Of a stretch of DNA of 64,000 nucleotides, positions 55,977-64,000 are shown one piece after another. The stretch's first letter is position 1, and the number at the start of each line of letters is the position of its first letter. The DNA is from Neoconidiobolus thromboides FSU 785 (taxonomy: Eukaryota > Entomophthoromycota > Entomophthoromycetes > Entomophthorales > Neoconidiobolaceae), in assembly GCA_025603075.1 (NCBI GenBank), contig MU626288.1:62001-126000 (forward strand). Direction: 5' to 3'. A program made the translations under genes and the position numbers. Under the pieces are notes generated by a model. It searched no databases. It saw nothing but the letters and a program-made list of their open reading frames with translations, and had not been told where the DNA came from.

Positions 55977-56728
55977 CAACTTTTTTGTTTTTTATATAGT
56001 TATTGAAATTTATATCTAAAAATAAAATTGTGATCATTTTTAAACTAAATTTATAGTATACAATATAGAATAAATAATATTTATATAAATAGTTTACCAT
56101 TATTACTACTATAACATTATTTATATTGTAGTGAAAAATAAAAAATCATTGTTAGTTATTTTGTCTTTCTTTTTTGTCTAAAAAATAAACTACTAATATC
56201 AATAATAACAATGATAATGATATAACGCTATTAATATAAATAAGTATTGATTCAACGATAAATTATTATTAGGGTTAGTGCTATTGTTGTTATCAATATA
56301 TGATACAGTGCTTAAAAAGTATTCTATTTTGATAGCATACTTTTGTTAATATAATAACAATAATTTATTTTTATTATTTATTATTTATTATTATTTATTA
56401 TTATTTATTATTTATTATTTATTATTTATTATTTATTATTTATTTTATCATTATTGTTATGAACCAATGTAGCAGTCATCTCAACATCAATCTCAAAATG
56501 ATAATATTATTTTAATAATACAATTAATCAAAACTAAAATGATGTATAATAAAACAATAATAAAATAATGGCAAAGTATTATTGCTGATACTGGTTTTGT
56601 TGCTAATTTATTATATTGACAAAAATAATCATATTACTTGCTATTATAATGAGATGTTAACAAAATAGCAAAATAAAATAGTAATTATAACACTTTACCA
56701 TTGTTATTCTAACTATTATAGTATAAGA
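55977..56728. other. AT-rich spacer
   Basis: A TTATTTA microsatellite at about 56368-56448 is its main feature. No supported gene; a short TM-like stretch on the minus strand near 56165-56240 has no start. Confidence 0.4.
56368..56448. repeat. TTATTTA microsatellite
   Basis: Tandem units of TTATTTA/TTATTATTTA, about 80 bp. Confidence 0.85.
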
Positions 56729-56834
56729 TATGGAGATATTTTTTTAATTTCATTACTTTTCCCATCTTTTGAGCGCTATTTGAGTGGAAAGATTATTTAG
56801 TAAAATTCTTAGATAAAAAAATACATTCCCATAC
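56729..56834 (-). mobile_element. short TIR element, copy 17 (reverse)
   Basis: It runs ATATGGAGATATTTTTTTAA, TTCATTACTTTTCCC, GAGCGCTATTTGAGTGG and ATACATTCCCATAC. Moderately well preserved. Confidence 0.8.
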
Positions 56835-57527
56835 ATTATTATCAATATAATACAAATAATAAGTTGTTATTATTGAAATTTATTAGATTATTAGAATTAT
56901 AATAAAAAGAATTTTAGATATCTTAAGGTTCGATAGATAATCATAGGAAATAACCGAACCATGATGTCATACTTGATCGACTTTTATGAATAGAAATAAA
57001 AATAAAAGTTCGGGAAATTAAAAATGGCGCCAATATTGAAGATGTGTTTTAAAAGTTATCAGGAAATTGTCCAACTTTTGTATTATATATAAAATAATCA
57101 AGAAAATAAAGTATATCAAGACATTTTAATTATCTATATAGCTTGTTAAAGTTTAAGATTAGGGGTTGTTTACAGGTTGAAATTAAGGATTAAAGTTAAC
57201 AAATTCACTTCAAATGATATATTAAAATTGTGTCTAAATGCTTTAAACTATATGCAGTAATTTATTTCTAGTCTTAAAAGAGTAAATGGGATAATTTTAA
57301 AATGGAATTCTATTTAGTAAAAATCAAGTCATAAGTAATATATTTCACTAATTTAAAAATAGATTCATCTGTCAAAATTTGAATTGATTCAAAAAAAATA
57401 TTAAAGATTGCGCAGATAAATTGGGATTTTCCTGTCAATTCTAAAAAATTGAAAAGCTGAGTTAATAATGGTCTGATTTTTATCTAAGATCCATCCGAAG
57501 AATGGATTTTAAAAACTTATAATTAGT

Positions 57528-57622
57528 CATCTTTTTTTATTGAAGAACATTACTGCTAATTTTTCCACTTAATAATGCTTAAAAAAATGAACAAATAATA
57601 GAACCAAAAAATAGATTCCTAA
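57528..57622 (+). mobile_element. short TIR element, copy 18 (forward, strongly decayed)
   Basis: Only the middle is clear: ATTACTGCTAATTTTTCCAC, AATAATGCTTAAAAA and AATAATAGAACC. Ends are not recognisable (TTCCTAATTC at the right). Confidence 0.55.
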
Positions 57623-57856
57623 TTCTATTTCTTATTTTAAAAATACTCAAAAATTAAGTAGTGGTCTGATTTTTGAATTATCCGGTAGTTAATATTAGAA
57701 TCTTTATAATATATTTTTATTCTAAAAATTGTCATATTCATTAAACCTGTATTCTAACTACGGTCTATTCAATAATGATCTAATAACCCTAGTAAGCTTA
57801 TGGAGTCAAGTTAATAGTATATAAATAAATAAAATGTGCTAGTAAAAATTTATATC

Positions 57857-57920
57857 AAAACAAACAAACAAACAAAACAAACAAAACAAACAAAACAAAC
57901 AAAACAAACAAAACAAACAA
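57857..57920. repeat. CAAAA/CAAACAAAA minisatellite
   Basis: A run of AAAACAAAC units directly before the ATG of array gene 7, in its 5' leader. Confidence 0.85.
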
Positions 57921-57925
57921 TCCAG

Positions 57926-58126
57926 ATGTTTTTAAATAAATCCAAATCTTTAGCTTTAAAACTTAAACCTGAAGTTTATCCATTGGTAGCCATTTTGACA
58001 TTTGCTCTATCTTTTGGTGTTTATACTATGACCACGAAAACAATGCAACATCTTAATAGTCGACATATCCATACAGTGCCATTTGACTGGGAAGGTAGAA
58101 CTAAATCAGAAGATAAAGACTATTGA
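57926..58126 (+). CDS. NDUFA4-like small membrane protein, array gene 7 (short tail)
   Basis: A 66-aa protein. I choose ATG 57926 (MFLNKSKSLALKLKPEVYP) by comparison with genes 4 and 5; an upstream in-frame ATG at 57836 would add the translation of the CAAAA repeat and is not likely. One TM segment (LVAILTFALSFGVYTM) is followed by a tail that ends at GRTKSEDKDY, where the others continue for 25-30 aa. The order AGTAAGCTTAT then TATATAAATA upstream is shared with copy 6. It could be a truncated gene. Confidence 0.65.
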   Translation: MFLNKSKSLALKLKPEVYPLVAILTFALSFGVYTMTTKTMQHLNSRHIHTVPFDWEGRTKSEDKDY

Positions 58127-58213
58127 ACCTAATGGGGATCATTGAATTTAATTGTATAATTAGTCGAAATAAACCTTTTCATTTTTTAAATACTTTTTAT
58201 GTGACTGTTAAAA
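58127..58213. other. array end
   Basis: Short 3' flank with nothing recognised. Confidence 0.3.
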
Positions 58214-58334
58214 TTTGGGGATATTTTTTTTTGGCTTGATCACTTTTTTCATCTTTTTAAGCATTATTTAAATGCAAAAATTGGTAGTAAAATTGGTAGT
58301 AAAATTGTTAAATACAAAAATACGTCCCCCCATT
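58214..58334 (-). mobile_element. short TIR element, copy 19 (reverse, with internal duplication)
   Basis: It runs ATTTGGGGATATTTTTTTTT, TTGATCACTTTTTTC, AAGCATTATTTAAATGC, then GGTAGTAAAATT twice in tandem, and ACGTCCCCCCATTTG. The doubled segment explains its larger size (about 120 bp). Confidence 0.78.
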
Positions 58335-58731
58335 TGTTTTTGGAAATAAAAACTATATAATAATAAAATGAAGTATTATAAATTTATACTTTAATAAATA
58401 GAATAAAAGTAAAAACAGATAAACAATGACATTAAATTAAAAAAGAAGATAAGTATTGAGACTATAGGATGGGCAATTGAAAATTTTATTACGAATCTAT
58501 GTCTCAATATTGATTTAAAATAAAGCTTATTTTTAAAATCTTTAATTTATCATTTTAATCTCAAATTGATCATCAAGTTAATTTGAATCTAATTATTTAA
58601 TAATAATAAAAACTATAAACTTTATAAATAAAAACTACTTTTAAAAAATCAATTTTATTTTATATTAATGAATAAAGTAAAGATAGGATGCAATTATAAT
58701 ATTATATAATGAAGAAAATAGGATGATTTTC
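58335..58731. other. 3' flank of the glucan synthase gene
   Basis: AT-rich; no gene recognised. Confidence 0.4.
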
Positions 58732-61700
58732 TTAGATAAGATAATCCTTAAGAAATGAGATAGAGGAAGGTTTAAACCCAATTTTGCTACCGATCAATGC
58801 AGGTACAATAAGTACAGCCAATAATATAACTTCAACAAGTATAAACAAGATTAAATAACCGATATATCTTCTTCTACGCTTTTTGATTTGTTTCACTGAA
58901 TAGATTGGTGCTGGAATTTGCTGAGATGGTCTTAACCAAAACAACATAGCTGAATGCCAACGATCAATCAATGGAACTAATGTAACTGGGAATAATACAA
59001 TCATAATAAAATGACCAGTAATAAAATCTGTAGCGAAATAAGACATTTCAATGATTTTACATAAAAACTCTCTTAGTGGTTGAGTTAATGCCATAAATCC
59101 TAAGCCTTGAGAACCCCATCTACCAGTCCACCAAGCTACATTACAAGCTTCATTACTTGTTTCCCTGGTTAATAATAAAGATTCAATAATCTGGAAGATA
59201 GCTCTTTGTACAAATACAGATGCTATCATACCCAAAATAGCACTTGGTAATTCCCAATTTTCTAACATTAATAATAATAAAAAGAAAATGATTACAACCA
59301 ATACGGACCATCCATGAGCTATTCCGGCTATTATATTACCAAATGGTTTGAAACACATATTGACGATTGGACCCATTAATAAAGAAACAAAGAATAAGAC
59401 CAATAAGACAGCTGCATTAAGGGCAATAGGACCTAAAGCAGCAGCACCCACACGGAAGATTGCATGTTTACGACCAGTCATACTACCTAAGTAAGAATAA
59501 ATGGCAACCATAACAACTGCAGAAAGAATTGGGAATATAACTTGTGGGAAAATCAAAGCCCATTTATTGGCACGTGGAGTAGGAGCAGAATGATCAACTT
59601 GGCCCAATTTACGACGTTTATAACCGGTAACTTTGGTACGTAAAATACGACAATGAGTAACCCAAGAATATTTAGTTTGTGTTGAATTTCCAGCAGATAA
59701 CCATTTGATAAAATCACGATAATCTAAGATAAAATCAACAGGTGAAAATTCATGAGGATTAAATAAGAAGGGAGCTATACATAATGATAAGGCCATAATC
59801 CAGAAATAAATATAATGTGGCACCCAAATATTAATTGAAGCAAACAAGATCATGAAGAAAATTCTTACACCAGAATAGATACTCGAAGCTGCAAACCTTG
59901 AGTAAAGGTTTGCAAATGAGGTGCGAGTGGTAGCAAAACCACGGCCAGTAGCTATGTAAGTAGCACCACCATAACTTAAATTACTGAGTAATGAAGCAGA
60001 ATAGATTTGATTAGCAAAGATTTCAAATACTGGAGAAAAGGATAAAAAGTGTTTTCCAAGCCTTAATAGAGTACGTGTAAATCCTTGTTCACTGAATACT
60101 TGTAAAAAGAAGGGAAGGTAAGAAATAGCAAACACAATAAAAATGGAGATAATGGTAGCTACAATCCAACTTAGAATAGGCCATACATTGAAACATCCAG
60201 TTGGTTTAGGGGCTGCTGTAAGATCTTCATTCTGTTCACAAATATTTTCATTGGTAACGTATAAACTACCAAGGCCAAGTAAGACTACCATAAGTAATTG
60301 AGTAGCAATCGTAATCATAACATTATTAACATGAAAACCAGGATGAGCGTAATAAAAGGTTAAAAATCGATCTAAAGGAAGTTGGGTACCAAGGTAATAT
60401 TGTTCTCTAGAAAGTATTTGTTCACCCATACCAGTACCGATCTTAGTATTAAAGGATAAAATAGAAGAAAATCCAAGATCACGACCTTTACCACATTGAT
60501 AGTATTCAATATGCTTAATTCTACCACCTCTTTGGAAAGCATTCATACCAGCATAAATATCTTCATTAAGATGTAAACCTTTTTGAGCTTTACTTACACC
60601 ACCACGAGTATTCATAAATATAGAATTTAAGAAATCAGGATGACCATAATGAAGTTTACCACCAATTTTAGCCATAATACGCTGCGTCATGGTACCAAAT
60701 GTTTGTTCTTTACCAGCAGCAACATCTCCTAATACACCGATATTTTCTGAAAAGATATACTCTCTTGCTCCTACAATAGCAACTGGTGGTTTATAATGAT
60801 CTTTTGCATGTCCAGAATAAGGTGAAATGGAAGAATCTACTTCAAACCCTTCAAATTCAGCTAGAATATTACGAATCTTCATGGCTTCTTCAAGGTAATT
60901 ATCTTGGTTAGCATCGATTAATTGAATGTATTCACCTCGCGTAAATATAATGGAGTGATTTTGATTATCAGCTTTACCATCACCAAGGATAGGATGACCA
61001 GGTAGTTCAATCATATATCTAGGTTTTCTTGAACCATCTTCAAGTTTTTCACAATGACCATCGATTAAACAACTGAAATATTGAACTTCTGGTCCATCTT
61101 CGGTTTCTCTGGTTATTTCTAATAGATAGGCAATTTGTAAGTCTGGGTAAGCTTTAAGTAAAAATTCTACATCCTCTTTTTCAGCTGCTGTAAAACTACA
61201 ATATCTTTGCATAGAAATTAAAAATCGGAATTTTCTACGTACCATTATATCAATCTTTCTTTCCAGCATATTACCATGTCCAGAATATAATTTGACCATA
61301 TCTGGGTTCTCAACTCGATATAAAGCTTTAATGGCACGTGCATAATTCATAAATCCAGAAATAGTACGATAAAGGGTTTGAGATCTTAAAGAAGCCCAAA
61401 TTCTAGTACGAAGGACATATTCTGGTGAAGCTGACTTAAAACCAACATAATAAAGTGGCAAATCATCAATTTCGGATTTTTCATCAGCAGAATAGCCTGA
61501 AAACGATCTTATAGAGGATGGTGGATCTTCATCAGTATAAACTGTATTTTCTTCTTCTAATACTTTAGTGTCGTTGATAAAGTTCATCCATTCAAATGAA
61601 TGTAAAGATTTAAGATATTCAAGTAAAGTAACTCTAGTTTGACGGTCTTCTTCACGAATAATTTCTCTTAATGTAAGAAGAATCTTTTCACTGTAATGTG

Positions 61701-64000
61701 GAGTTAATACAGTGAATGAAGGCATTCTTTCAACTGATACAGGCTCTGGTAATACAGTTGATAAACTTTGAGCAAAGAAAGAGATACGACGATCAGCTTC
61801 ACTTCCTGGTGGATAAAACTCAGCATTCAACGATTGATCTTCTTGAGCTACGAAAAAAGTAGGTGGTTTAAGAGTACGTTTTCCTTCTTGCTCACCAGCT
61901 ACTTGTTGGAATAAAAGTCTCTGTAAATGATCAATAGATAACAAGTGATCTCTATACATAGAAACAATAATAGAATTCCAAATTTGAGAAGTTAGAAACT
62001 TTGGCTTATATTTAATTTCCATTTCACCACTAGCTAATATCTTGGCATGAATACGTTTAGGTAAACGTGAAAAAATATTTTTCCAAGGACTTAAAATTGA
62101 AATACCTAAATAAAATGAAAGTGCAACTGAGAAGATAGAATTCCATACAATATACCAAAAATAGGTATCAAGGAAAAAAAGAATTAAATCTAAAAACGTC
62201 ATAATCGCAAGGATAACATAACCCATGTGTTTACAAACCATGTCACCCAATAAAGCATCAGAACAATCTGAAAGATCTACCTCAGCCATACTTCTAAACG
62301 GATCTTTAAATGAAAGTGCAAGAAACAGATACGATTCAATCAGTTTGCATATGAAAATTAAGGACCACATACTTATTGAAACAAATCGATCTTGCCATTT
62401 TAATTCTGGAAAATTAGCAGTAAAAGAGCGGTTGGTGAGTCCAGAATCGCCTCCGTTTTCTTCACGTTTACCATTATATACAAATAATGAAGCTGAGGGT
62501 GTGATGGATATAATACAAGTTACAATAACGGAAATGATAAGCTGAACTATGGAAAGAATTAAAGCGATAGTATTTCTTCTATTAACTAATGCTATATAAA
62601 AGATAGGACCAATACAAAGCACAGCTAAACAAAAGAGGCAAAATATTCTAAAAGATATTTTACGAATGTTTTTTGTGCTTGAAGGTATAAAAAATAACTC
62701 ACAAATACTAGAAAAGATAGTAATAAGACATCCAAGACCACCACCTAAGGCAGTAACGGATAATCTCATTGGAATATCATCTGGATCTGGCTTTTTGGGA
62801 TCTTCAGTATAATATTCATAAATGAAAGTAGCGTTCGCGAATAAATAATAATAAAACATAACAAAGTGGAATACCCAGATACGATTAAAATTGGTAAGTA
62901 AATGAAGGCATGTACGACGTTCTTTATAAGTTTTATAAAACGCTTTTTTCCATACTACTTTTTCAATATTTTCAAAACGTTGGTCATACGGCAAATCAAT
63001 CAACTTGGTTTTATCTTCAAGTATTATACGTTCAATACCACTTTTAGACCAAAATAGTTCATTAACATCATCATAACCAATAATATTAGCATGGTCTCTT
63101 TCTCTCTTAAAGTACTTTCCATTGATTTTTTCAAAGGATTGGTCTCTAACAAATTGATAAAGTGGTGTAACTACTTTTCGTAAGAATTCTCCTTCATTGA
63201 CTTGATATTGAGATTCAGGATTTAATTCATTAGTTGCATCCAAGCATATTTTGAATATAAAACATAGACATTCTGGTGAATAACGAAGAGTGAGTCCTTC
63301 ACCCCAAATCAACAGATACAACGCAATCTGTAGAACTTTCTTTTCAGGTGCTAATTTATCCATCCTACGTCTCCAGCGAGAACGGATTTTAGCTTCATTT
63401 CTAGCTTTAGTTTGTTTGTCGTTGTTTTCTTCTTCTTCAGTCTCATTAACAAGTGGTTCATAACCATCTTGATGGAGTTGGGTACAGAATAACCACTTTC
63501 TATAATTGGCATATTCCCCACCAATATAATCAGCATGGAGAGTTGTAAGAGCTAGAGTAGGTGGCATACGCGACGCTCTTGAATCGAGCATAGTCATCAT
63601 TGCTTCGTATGTGTTTTCTAAGTTATCCAATTGGAAACCAAATCGACTCCTTAAGAGTACAAACACACCATAAATATCTTCGGATGATAAAGGGGCGCCT
63701 TTCTCTAATGACCAAGCTGGGAAGGAAGGGTCATTATCTGGATCAGTAGGCTCAACACCAGGTAAGGTAGGATAAGAACTTAATCCACCATTCCAAGAGT
63801 TTGATTTAGACAAGGACCCAGATCCTGTTCTAGTAAATTTTCTATTTTCTAGCTTAGCTAATAATGACTCAGAAGATGGAGCATATTGGAAGTATCTTCC
63901 TTCATCTATGGTTCCAAAGTTGAGTGACCTATTGAGATCAAAATCAGCTGAAACTCCAGATAAGGGAGTATGAGCTCTTAGACGAGCATTTAGTTGTGAG
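58732..64000 (-). CDS. FKS1: beta-1,3-glucan synthase catalytic subunit, 5' part beyond the window
   Basis: The frame runs without a stop from 58732 to the right edge, so the start is outside. The visible part is about 1,755 aa; the apparent start at 63813 is a TTG, and upstream sequence in frame (FGTIDEGRYFQYAP and beyond) is coding-like. The FKS1 N-terminal domain is present (DIYGVFVLLRSRFGFQ, LTTLHADYIGGEYANYRKW). The catalytic glucan-synthase domain contains GQ/E-type signatures (YFSCLIDG, NGDKADN-like GDGKADNQNH, FLTFYYAHPGFHVNNVMITI, TGRGFATTRTSFANLYSRFA). There are about sixteen membrane segments. The enzyme makes the main cell-wall polymer from UDP-glucose at the plasma membrane, activated by Rho1-GTP. 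Echinocandin hot spot 1 is FLALSFKDP (about 62297-62325). The hot-spot-2 position reads SWIVATII instead of a D-W-I/V-R-R-Y-T-L type sequence. Confidence 0.96.
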   Translation of the reverse strand, partial: SQLNARLRAHTPLSGVSADFDLNRSLNFGTIDEGRYFQYAPSSESLLAKLENRKFTRTGSGSLSKSNSWNGGLSSYPTLPGVEPTDPDNDPSFPAWSLEKGAPLSSEDIYGVFVLLRSRFGFQLDNLENTYEAMMTMLDSRASRMPPTLALTTLHADYIGGEYANYRKWLFCTQLHQDGYEPLVNETEEEENNDKQTKARNEAKIRSRWRRRMDKLAPEKKVLQIALYLLIWGEGLTLRYSPECLCFIFKICLDATNELNPESQYQVNEGEFLRKVVTPLYQFVRDQSFEKINGKYFKRERDHANIIGYDDVNELFWSKSGIERIILEDKTKLIDLPYDQRFENIEKVVWKKAFYKTYKERRTCLHLLTNFNRIWVFHFVMFYYYLFANATFIYEYYTEDPKKPDPDDIPMRLSVTALGGGLGCLITIFSSICELFFIPSSTKNIRKISFRIFCLFCLAVLCIGPIFYIALVNRRNTIALILSIVQLIISVIVTCIISITPSASLFVYNGKREENGGDSGLTNRSFTANFPELKWQDRFVSISMWSLIFICKLIESYLFLALSFKDPFRSMAEVDLSDCSDALLGDMVCKHMGYVILAIMTFLDLILFFLDTYFWYIVWNSIFSVALSFYLGISILSPWKNIFSRLPKRIHAKILASGEMEIKYKPKFLTSQIWNSIIVSMYRDHLLSIDHLQRLLFQQVAGEQEGKRTLKPPTFFVAQEDQSLNAEFYPPGSEADRRISFFAQSLSTVLPEPVSVERMPSFTVLTPHYSEKILLTLREIIREEDRQTRVTLLEYLKSLHSFEWMNFINDTKVLEEENTVYTDEDPPSSIRSFSGYSADEKSEIDDLPLYYVGFKSASPEYVLRTRIWASLRSQTLYRTISGFMNYARAIKALYRVENPDMVKLYSGHGNMLERKIDIMVRRKFRFLISMQRYCSFTAAEKEDVEFLLKAYPDLQIAYLLEITRETEDGPEVQYFSCLIDGHCEKLEDGSRKPRYMIELPGHPILGDGKADNQNHSIIFTRGEYIQLIDANQDNYLEEAMKIRNILAEFEGFEVDSSISPYSGHAKDHYKPPVAIVGAREYIFSENIGVLGDVAAGKEQTFGTMTQRIMAKIGGKLHYGHPDFLNSIFMNTRGGVSKAQKGLHLNEDIYAGMNAFQRGGRIKHIEYYQCGKGRDLGFSSILSFNTKIGTGMGEQILSREQYYLGTQLPLDRFLTFYYAHPGFHVNNVMITIATQLLMVVLLGLGSLYVTNENICEQNEDLTAAPKPTGCFNVWPILSWIVATIISIFIVFAISYLPFFLQVFSEQGFTRTLLRLGKHFLSFSPVFEIFANQIYSASLLSNLSYGGATYIATGRGFATTRTSFANLYSRFAASSIYSGVRIFFMILFASINIWVPHYIYFWIMALSLCIAPFLFNPHEFSPVDFILDYRDFIKWLSAGNSTQTKYSWVTHCRILRTKVTGYKRRKLGQVDHSAPTPRANKWALIFPQVIFPILSAVVMVAIYSYLGSMTGRKHAIFRVGAAALGPIALNAAVLLVLFFVSLLMGPIVNMCFKPFGNIIAGIAHGWSVLVVIIFFLLLLMLENWELPSAILGMIASVFVQRAIFQIIESLLLTRETSNEACNVAWWTGRWGSQGLGFMALTQPLREFLCKIIEMSYFATDFITGHFIMIVLFPVTLVPLIDRWHSAMLFWLRPSQQIPAPIYSVKQIKKRRRRYIGYLILFILVEVILLAVLIVPALIGSKIGFKPSSISFLKDYLI

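Noticed and set aside
56130-56350. possible eighth NDUFA4-like relic with TM-like frames on both strands
   Set aside because: No start codon and no EPExYPL core; similarity does not exceed what hydrophobic AT-rich codons give by chance.
63351-63813. start of the glucan synthase at 63813
   Set aside because: The codon is TTG and the frame remains open and coding-like up to the window edge, so the gene continues beyond it.

Overview
The window is nuclear DNA of a fungus. It is very AT-rich, and most genes are split by many short introns (about 37-100 nt, usually a GTAAG-type donor and a TAG acceptor). The genes are fungal: a beta-1,3-glucan synthase (FKS), a Rom2-type RhoGEF (DEP-DH-PH-CNH), a Prm10/ThrE protein, a steryl-ester-hydrolase-type lipase and a sodium/potassium-type P-ATPase. 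Nothing seen fixes the species or the phylum. Several reading frames were re-spliced by hand, and some computed starts turned out to be TTG codons, so the nearest supported ATG or the window edge is given instead.

Layout. 1.3-3.8 kb (+): PPR-type mitochondrial protein. 4.1-9.0 kb (-): many-exon TRAPPC11-like trafficking subunit. 9.2-11.2 kb (-): PRM10/ThrE. 12.1-14.1 kb (-): cytochrome P450. 14.1-17.2 kb: intergenic, with five copies of a short terminal-inverted-repeat element. 17.3-20.5 kb (+): IIC P-type ATPase. 20.6-22.1 kb (-): membrane-anchored lipase. 23.7-27.6 kb (+): RhoGEF. 28.3-29.3 kb (+): DinB-superfamily protein. 29.4-30.9 kb (-): Asn/Tyr-rich orphan. 31.7-35.2 kb (+): trifunctional C1-tetrahydrofolate synthase. 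35.4-37.4 kb (+): Cid1-type nucleotidyltransferase. 37.8-46.1 kb: gene-poor, AT-rich accessory region with a family of small secreted proteins (three intact, two clear pseudogenes, one possible relic) and eleven of the short elements. 46.8-47.9 kb (+): DRE2. 47.9-49.6 kb (-): GH13 alpha-amylase. 50.5-51.8 kb (-): PP2C phosphatase. 52.3-52.9 kb (-): CIA2. 53.2-58.1 kb (+): tandem array of NDUFA4/MLRQ-like small membrane proteins, four intact and three decayed. 58.7 kb to the right edge (-): FKS glucan synthase, cut by the window end.

Links between genes. DRE2 and CIA2 both act in cytosolic iron-sulfur assembly. In yeast, a Rom2-type GEF activates Rho1, the regulatory subunit of the FKS enzyme. 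Neither link need mean co-regulation here. The most unusual content is (1) a family of about 19 short, TA-flanked, inverted-repeat elements ending in TATGGGGATGT, (2) the NDUFA4-like tandem array with a novel conserved tail, and (3) the decaying cluster of small secreted proteins with stop codons that fit C-to-T change. No tRNA, rRNA, CRISPR array or complete autonomous transposon was recognised.
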